A DNA stretch of 64,000 nt from Gracilimonas tropica DSM 19535. GTDB taxonomy: Bacteria; Bacteroidota; Rhodothermia; Balneolales; Balneolaceae. The stretch covers positions 1-64,000 of the forward strand of contig NZ_AQXG01000004.1 of NCBI RefSeq assembly GCF_000375425.1, in the 5' to 3' direction. The notes below the pieces were generated by a model, which was given only the letters and a program-made list of their open reading frames with translations, was not told the origin of the DNA and did not search any database. The position numbers and the translations under genes were made by a program. Position 1 is the first letter of the stretch. Each line of letters starts with the position of its first letter. Positions 61,433 through 64,000 of this stretch are shown here, one piece after another.

Positions 61433-64000
61433 TTAACTACAACCGGTAGTTGAACCACAGGTGATACACTTCATGCATGTTCCGTTTCTCACCATGGTCA
61501 TGCTGCCGCATTCGGGGCAGGCTTCGCCGGTGTAGCCCATTTGCTTGGCTTTGTCGTAGTCACTTTCGTAACTGTCTGACTTAACCGCCGTTTGTTGAGT
61601 AGCCGTCTGTGATTCAGCAGCCGTCTGCGATGGATCTGCCATTGAAGGAGCTACTTCAGGTTCCGGTTCTGCAGTTTTAGCAGAAGTACTTCGTGCATCA
61701 ATCTTAAATTCAGCGCTATCCACATGAGGGTTGGCTTCTGCGGTTGGACGCAAGTTGCGTGTCTCGATCTGATCGGCCGGTACATGCGCCAGATCTTCTC
61801 TTCCCAGATAGGTGACAGCCAGTTCACGGAAAATGTAATCGATCACAGAAGTACTCATCTTCACATGCGGATTTCCATTCACCATACCGCTTGGTTCGAA
61901 CTTGGTGAATACAAACGCATCCACGAATTCTTCCAGCGGAACGCCGTGCTGCAATCCAAGTGAAATAGAGATCGCGAAACAGTTCAACAAGCTTCGGAAA
62001 GCGGCACCTTCGCGATGCATATCAATGAAGATCTCACCGAGCTGTCCGTTTTCGTATTCTCCGGTTCTGAGGTACACACTTTGTCCACCGATCTTCACTT
62101 TCTGCGTATAGCCTTCACGACGGAATGGAAGACGCTGACGACGAGCCACATACTTATGAATGATTCGCTCGGCCACTTCAAGCACTTTATCTTGAGCTTG
62201 AGAAGTAGCTGCATCAACGGTTTCTTCCGCTTCTTCCTCATCCACGATCTCTTCCAGCACATCAGCCATGGAATTCAACGGCTGACTCAATTTCGAACCG
62301 TCACGATACAGCGCATTTGCCTTCAACATCATCTCCCAGGAATCCATGTAAGCATCCTTCATATCCTCGATGGTTGCTTCGTTTGGAAGGTTGATGGTTT
62401 TGGAGATCGCGCCTGACAAGAATGGCTGTGCGGCCGCCATCATACGAATGTGTCCTTTGGCAGAAATGAATCTTGTTCCGATTCGTCCACAACGGTTTGC
62501 ACAATCAAAAACGGCGTAATCCTCTTCTTTCAGATGCGGTGCGCCTTCAACGGTCATGGTTCCGCACACATAATCGTTGGCTTCCTGGATCTGTTCATGA
62601 CTAAACCCGAGGAATCGCAGCATATCGAAATTCATGTCGTTGAGCTGCTCTTCGGAAATCTCCAGCACCTCTTTGCAGAAATCTTCGCCCAGCGTCCACT
62701 GATTGAAAGCGAATTTGATATCAAAACTTCCGGGCAGTGCCTGGTTTACCGCTTCAATTTTTTCTTTGGTGAAGCCTTTTTCCATCAGTGTTTCCGGGTT
62801 GATGTGTGGGCAACCTTCCAGCGTTCCGGCTCCTTTCGCATAATCGATGATCTCCTGCGATTCTTTCTTAGAATAACCGAGATTCTTCAGCGCTTTTGGC
62901 ACAGCTTGGTTAATGATCTTGAAATATCCGCCACCGGCAAGTTTCTTGAATTTCACCAAGGCGAAATCAGGCTCAATTCCCGTGGTATCGCAATCCATCA
63001 CCAAACCAATGGTTCCGGTTGGAGCGAGTACCGTGACCTGTGCATTTCGATATCCGTGTTTTTCACCGAGTTTGAGAGCTTTGTCAGAGGCTTTTTTAGC
63101 TGCCTTCACCAAATAATCGGGGCAGATGGATGCATCGATTCCCATCGGCTTCACGGTCAATCCTTCGTATTCTTCCGGATCAGCATTATAGGCTGCTCTT
63201 CGGTGATTTCGGATCACCTTCAGCATATGTTCTTTGTTGGCTTCGTATCGCTCAAACGCTCCCAATTCTTTCGCCATTTCAGCTGAAGTTGCATAGGATG
63301 TCATGTGCATAGTAGCCGTAACAGCACCGGCTACTGCAGCACCTTCTTCACTGTCGTACGGAAGTCCTTGAACCATAAGTGCCGCTCCAATGTTGGCATA
63401 ACCCAATCCAAGCGTACGGAACTTGTAAGAAAGGTCCGCAATTTCTTTAGATGGGAACTGCGCCATCAACACAGAAATTTCCAGCACAACCGTCCAGATT
63501 CGGGACGCATATTCCAGCGATTCGATATCGAATTCTTTGTACTCACCTTCTCCTTTGAAATACTTCATCAGGTTCAGGGAAGCGAGGTTACAAGCCGTGT
63601 TGTCTAGAAACATGTATTCCGAGCAAGGATTACTTGCGTTGATCGGGCCGTCTTCAGGACAGGTGTGCCATTCATTAATGGTATCGTGATACTGCGTTCC
63701 GGGATCGGCGCAAGACCAAGCCGCATAAGCAATATCATCCCAAAGTTCACGGGCCTTAAGCGTTTTCATGGGCTTGGGCTCGCGGCCTTCTTTGGCTGCT
63801 CTTTTCTTCTCAACCCGGCCATAAAGATTCCACTCACCATCTTCCTTCACGGCTTTCATGAAAGAATTTGGCACGCGGACGGAGTTGTTGGAATTTTGTC
63901 CGCTTACGGTTGAATAGGCCTCGGAATTCCAGTCAGTATCATAGGTATCAAACTCAAGATCGGTGAATCCCTGCGCTGCAAGCTGGATCACGCGTTCGAT
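61433..64000 (-). CDS. nrdJ: adenosylcobalamin-dependent ribonucleoside-diphosphate reductase (class II), partial
   Basis: The 3' part (at least 855 residues) of a vitamin B12-dependent ribonucleotide reductase; the gene continues past the right edge, so the start is not in the window. Active-site motifs [19 protein letters not shown] (Cys/Glu pair) and [20 protein letters not shown] are present, and the inserted region with [18 protein letters not shown] is characteristic of the long class II form. The C-terminal tail [16 protein letters not shown] and [14 protein letters not shown] is the TSCPD/zinc-binding end that re-reduces the active site. It makes deoxynucleotides with or without oxygen. 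It requires adenosylcobalamin. Confidence 0.94.
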   Translation of the reverse strand: MERVIQLAAQGFTDLEFDTYDTDWNSEAYSTVSGQNSNNSVRVPNSFMKAVKEDGEWNLYGRVEKKRAAKEGREPKPMKTLKARELWDDIAYAAWSCADPGTQYHDTINEWHTCPEDGPINASNPCSEYMFLDNTACNLASLNLMKYFKGEGEYKEFDIESLEYASRIWTVVLEISVLMAQFPSKEIADLSYKFRTLGLGYANIGAALMVQGLPYDSEEGAAVAGAVTATMHMTSYATSAEMAKELGAFERYEANKEHMLKVIRNHRRAAYNADPEEYEGLTVKPMGIDASICPDYLVKAAKKASDKALKLGEKHGYRNAQVTVLAPTGTIGLVMDCDTTGIEPDFALVKFKKLAGGGYFKIINQAVPKALKNLGYSKKESQEIIDYAKGAGTLEGCPHINPETLMEKGFTKEKIEAVNQALPGSFDIKFAFNQWTLGEDFCKEVLEISEEQLNDMNFDMLRFLGFSHEQIQEANDYVCGTMTVEGAPHLKEEDYAVFDCANRCGRIGTRFISAKGHIRMMAAAQPFLSGAISKTINLPNEATIEDMKDAYMDSWEMMLKANALYRDGSKLSQPLNSMADVLEEIVDEEEAEETVDAATSQAQDKVLEVAERIIHKYVARRQRLPFRREGYTQKVKIGGQSVYLRTGEYENGQLGEIFIDMHREGAAFRSLLNCFAISISLGLQHGVPLEEFVDAFVFTKFEPSGMVNGNPHVKMSTSVIDYIFRELAVTYLGREDLAHVPADQIETRNLRPTAEANPHVDSAEFKIDARSTSAKTAEPEPEVAPSMADPSQTAAESQTATQQTAVKSDSYESDYDKAKQMGYTGEACPECGSMTMVRNGTCMKCITCGSTTGCS

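Noticed and set aside
62450..63286. Long plus-strand frame of 278 residues opposite nrdJ
   Set aside because: It lies antisense to a well-conserved coding region and has no recognisable domain; it results from the codon use of nrdJ.

Overview
The window looks like a chromosomal segment from a member of the Bacteroidota/Balneolota-Rhodothermota group, most likely a Balneola-like marine or saline bacterium. The evidence is two secreted proteins ending in the NYPNPFNP-type sorting domain of the type IX secretion system (T9SS), an AccD without zinc-ribbon cysteines, an adenosylcobalamin-dependent ribonucleotide reductase, a bacterial archaeo-eukaryotic-type release factor (baeRF), weak Shine-Dalgarno sequences and a few TAnnTTTG -7 promoter elements. 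This placement is inference; there is no rRNA, tRNA or other taxonomic marker in the window.

Layout. 1-9.3 kb: fadE with its TetR regulator, trmB, a thioredoxin-like gene with pdxH, and a small unknown gene, separated by unusually long non-coding stretches packed with interspersed repeats of nested inverted-repeat structure. 9.3-16.5 kb: TauE/SafE permease plus PhzF-like protein, a TonB-dependent receptor, a phosphohexomutase and the baeRF protein. 16.5-27.3 kb: a long minus-strand run of housekeeping genes (dprA, obgE, DPP-IV-like peptidase, accD, tsaB, secreted EEP nuclease/phosphatase, pyrC), headed by a MerC/ribbon-helix-helix/thioesterase cluster with a palindromic putative operator. 27.4-35.3 kb: xseA, an amino-acid-oxidase-like flavoprotein, a porin, pheA, an MFS transporter, a Spy-like periplasmic protein and an AI-2E-type permease. 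35.4-41.4 kb: three consecutive DUF3857/transglutaminase-like envelope proteins, only one of which keeps the catalytic cysteine. 41.5-48.8 kb: pgk, a T9SS cargo protein with an internal duplication, a cysteine desulfurase/LOG pair, DUF1499 and two small membrane proteins. 48.9-54.9 kb: a sodium:solute symporter with its DUF4212 small subunit, a vapBC toxin-antitoxin module bracketed by 147-bp diverged direct repeats, an aldo/keto reductase, a DUF922 zincin and an RNase D-like exonuclease. 54.9-64 kb: a CDF metal transporter with a Cys-rich tail, inorganic pyrophosphatase, a large lamin-tail T9SS cargo protein and the 3' part of class II nrdJ, which runs off the right edge.

Most genes are ordinary core metabolism and the window is not a classic genomic island: no phage, IS transposase, CRISPR array or integrase was found. 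The parts that look least explained are the DUF3857 trio, the repeat-flanked vapBC, the MerC plus ribbon-helix-helix/zinc-ribbon cluster with its operator, and the dense repeat mosaic in the first 9.3 kb.
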